DNA of 10,918 nucleotides from contig JAAAVE010000093.1 of assembly GCA_015679605.1 (NCBI GenBank), positions 21,119-32,036 of the forward strand, given 5' to 3'. Position numbers and translations under genes: made by a program. Numbering within the stretch: the stretch's first letter is position 1; each line of letters starts with the position of its first letter. The notes beneath the pieces are model-generated. The model made no database searches and was not told where the DNA came from. It saw only the letters and a program-made list of their open reading frames with translations. Of this stretch, positions 9,162 to 10,918 are shown piece after piece. Source of the DNA: Podila epigama (taxonomy: Eukaryota; Mortierellomycota; Mortierellomycetes; Mortierellales; Mortierellaceae).

Positions 9162-10351
9162 TTAAAATCCAGCCCATTCGACCGTAAATATGACGACGTT
9201 GTGTCCTGTTGAGGGTGACTTTGAGGGTGAGCCTGATGGTAAGGTTGAGGATGTCCTGGTGGAATCGGATAGCGATGAACTGAGGGTTGGTTGATCTGGT
9301 GAGTCTCCAACTTGTTTCGAAAATTGCAAAGAGCCATGATGGCCAGAGACGGAGCAGAGCAAGTGACGCTTTTGGACAGAAGATGCAAGTCGTGCATAGT
9401 TGGCAATATCAGTGAGAGACAAGGGCTCGGTCATGGTGCGGATCGATGCAATGAGACTAGAGTGACAGATGAGCGGATCTCTTTTGTACAAGAGATAGTC
9501 ACCCCCAAACTTCATTCCTGGCGCCAAAAAGTACTTTTGATCAGCCCAGAGGTATTTAAAGATAATACATCGAATCCATTCGGCTGGTGTTGTTGGATAT
9601 TGCCAGAAACTATTTGGATTCTCATGCGACACTGGCAGGGCTGGTGGTGGTGGCGAGTGACCATTGTTCTTTTGCTGTGGTATAGGAGAAGCGCTTTGGT
9701 CTGCTGAGAACCAGGGTAGAAACCTGGACAAGGTATGCAGGGTGATATACTCAAAGTTTGCCTTTGCATTGTTCTTCTTTGATGGATCGACTGAGCCTCC
9801 CTGCCCTGCTGCAGCGATGGTTGTGGTGGCGCTGTGAGATGCGACTGGATCGGCGATTTCTGCAGCTGTGGGTGCGCGGTAAGCAGATGCATCGTCTACC
9901 AAATCGACAAGGTCACAGCTCGAGAGCGCGTAGACTTCTTCAGGTAAAAGGCGCAAAGGCAAGCCCTGAAAGATGTTTTGAAGTGGGCTTCTTGGTAGTG
10001 AACCTGCTAATGATCCTGTGATGCGATGCGTTTGTCTTAGGAGTGACACGTCTATTGTTTTTTTTTGTTCGTATGGAATATATATTGTAAATGTCACGTC
10101 CTTGCGAATTGAGTGGGGAAAGCTGGGGTCGATTCTACAGAGACATAAGCGACTGACGGGGCTTTACCATCGACGTCCCACACGAGTGCCACTGTCCCGG
10201 ACACATACACCTTTGGTCTCCGTGTCAGTTTTGCAGTGTGCACGACATTCATGTCATTGCTGTCATTGCTGTCATTGCTATCATTGCTGTCACTGCTGAC
10301 TTTTGCTTGTTCCTGTGAATCCTGCTCCTGCATGGTTCCTAACTTGAGCAT
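9162..10351 (-). CDS. SEN34: SEN34, tRNA-splicing endonuclease catalytic subunit
   Basis: Sen34 (TSEN34) cleaves the 3' splice site of intron-containing pre-tRNAs within the Sen2-Sen34-Sen15-Sen54 complex. Two exons on the minus strand, 10351-10168 and 10051-9162, flank a 116-nt GT-AG intron and give 357 residues. The junction restores the family sequence VWDVDDVSLLRQ (58-68), followed by GSLAGSLPRSP and the LPLRLLPEE strand. Residues about 110-205 are a low-complexity linker. The nuclease domain follows: KYLW, KFGGDYLLYKRDPL, then ARLASSVQKRHLLC. The catalytic triad is Y250, H258 and K289, with the same Tyr-His (8) and His-Lys (31) spacing as human TSEN34. A Ser/Thr/Pro-rich insertion (about 297-345) precedes the final strand VVIFTVEWAGF. 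The N-terminus is uncertain: M1 (10351), M7 (10333) and M34 (10252) are all in frame, and M34 directly follows an SND repeat. A CAG two bases before M1 resembles a 3' splice site, so a leader intron is possible. Confidence 0.93.
10253..10297 (-). repeat. 9-bp minisatellite encoding Ser-Asn-Asp repeats
   Basis: Five 9-bp units (plus-strand TGTCATTGC, the last two each with one change) encode SSD followed by four SND triplets at Sen34 residues 19-33, if translation starts at M1. The unit length keeps the frame, so copy-number change would not disrupt the protein. Confidence 0.85.
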
Positions 10352-10918
10352 TCTGCAATGAGACTAGCATTCGTCACGGGCAAAGGTGATGTAATGTTGG
10401 AGCAACAAGGAGTGAAGACAAGTGAAGGAGACAAAGGTGAGCAAAAGAAAATAAAAAGAGCGAAAAAGAGGTGAGCTTAATTCCAGGTCACGTTGTCCGT
10501 AACTCATTTCATGTCATGGTCAGCCATGAAATGATGCATCCTTTTCCTTTTTTTTTGTTGCCTTTTGTTGCTTTTTTTTCGCTTTTTCGCTTTCATTGCT
10601 TTTCCACTTTCCTTGCATCAACCAAACCATTCGCAGCCCTACGCAAACACAAACAGACACAACACACACGAAAGCACACGCGCACAACATTTAACACCTT
10701 ACCCCTCGCAAAATAAAAAACACACACGCACGTACGCACGCACACATCGTACACGCCTACTCCATCCCATTCCATCCTTCCACACGGAGCCAGGCAGGAC
10801 TGACTGACTGTCACCATCAACTTCCATTCCATCCTACAGTCTACCCCTCATTCAACTCGTGATCAACAGACACACAGAAAGAGAAAAACAAGAAAACCTC
10901 CAAAAAAAAAAAAAAAAA
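10352..10918. other. SEN34 upstream region, low complexity, no gene
   Basis: This stretch should contain the SEN34 promoter. It holds T-rich runs (about 10541-10580), A- and CA/CG-rich runs (about 10650-10750, including CACACACGCACGTACGCACG) and a C/T/A-rich end without G runs (10750-10900). An ATG on the minus strand at 10370, out of frame with SEN34, would start an upstream ORF of about 26 codons overlapping the SEN34 start if the leader reaches it. Open frames here are rich in His, Thr, Arg or Phe and look like translations of repeats. The sequence ends in a 16-base poly(A) run. Confidence 0.6.
10721..10746. repeat. CA/CG simple repeat
   Basis: Alternating purine-pyrimidine sequence made of CACA, CGCA and CGTA units. 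It lies in noncoding DNA upstream of SEN34. Confidence 0.7.

Noticed and set aside
8921-9406. 161-codon minus-strand open frame over the convergent gap
   Set aside because: It is out of frame with SEN34 on the same strand and antisense to the HECT C-terminal exon. The true SEN34 frame carries the catalytic triad.
10471-10832. Possible gene at the right end (about 80-codon frames on both strands)
   Set aside because: Composition is driven by T-rich and CA-rich repeats, and there is no recognisable motif or clear splice structure. A leader exon of SEN34 here is possible but unsupported.
1-10918. Transposon, CRISPR array, tRNA, rRNA or biosynthetic cluster
   Set aside because: I saw no transposase, reverse transcriptase, terminal repeats, spaced direct repeats or tRNA-like sequence. 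All sizeable coding sequence is explained by three housekeeping genes.

Overview
The window reads as nuclear DNA of an intron-rich fungus. All three genes are conserved eukaryotic housekeeping genes split by short GT-AG introns of about 90-420 nt. The noncoding DNA is full of poly(A)/poly(T) tracts and CA/GT microsatellites. The intron density, the fungal-type Pan3 and an AZUL-containing UBE3A-like ligase suggest an early-diverging fungus (Mucoromycota/Mortierellomycota type). That placement is inference; no marker in the window proves it.

Layout. Positions 1-416 are low-complexity 3' flank. On the minus strand, 4151 down to 417, lies PAN3, the adaptor subunit of the Pan2-Pan3 poly(A) deadenylase (10 exons, 659 residues in my model). 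Between 4152 and 4787 is a divergent promoter with poly(A) tracts and two CACGTG motifs. On the plus strand, 4788-9075, lies a UBE3A/Hul4-type HECT ubiquitin ligase with an N-terminal AZUL zinc finger (13 exons, 875 residues). Convergent with it on the minus strand, 10351 down to 9162, lies SEN34, a catalytic subunit of the tRNA-splicing endonuclease (2 exons, 357 residues). From 10352 to 10918 I see the SEN34 upstream region and low-complexity sequence, with no convincing gene.

The exon models were built by hand. Each junction keeps reading phase and joins protein segments that fit the known family, which is the main evidence. The most decisive case is PAN3 exons 3 and 5 (38 and 46 nt), where phase fits on both sides.

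The three proteins act in separate processes: mRNA poly(A) shortening, ubiquitylation and pre-tRNA splicing. They do not form a pathway. PAN3 and the HECT gene may be co-regulated through the shared promoter. I looked for a new system and did not find one. The points of interest are protein details (a long N-terminal extension before AZUL, paired PAM2-like motifs in Pan3, an SND repeat at the start of Sen34 and an insertion near its C-terminus) and the structure of the divergent promoter.
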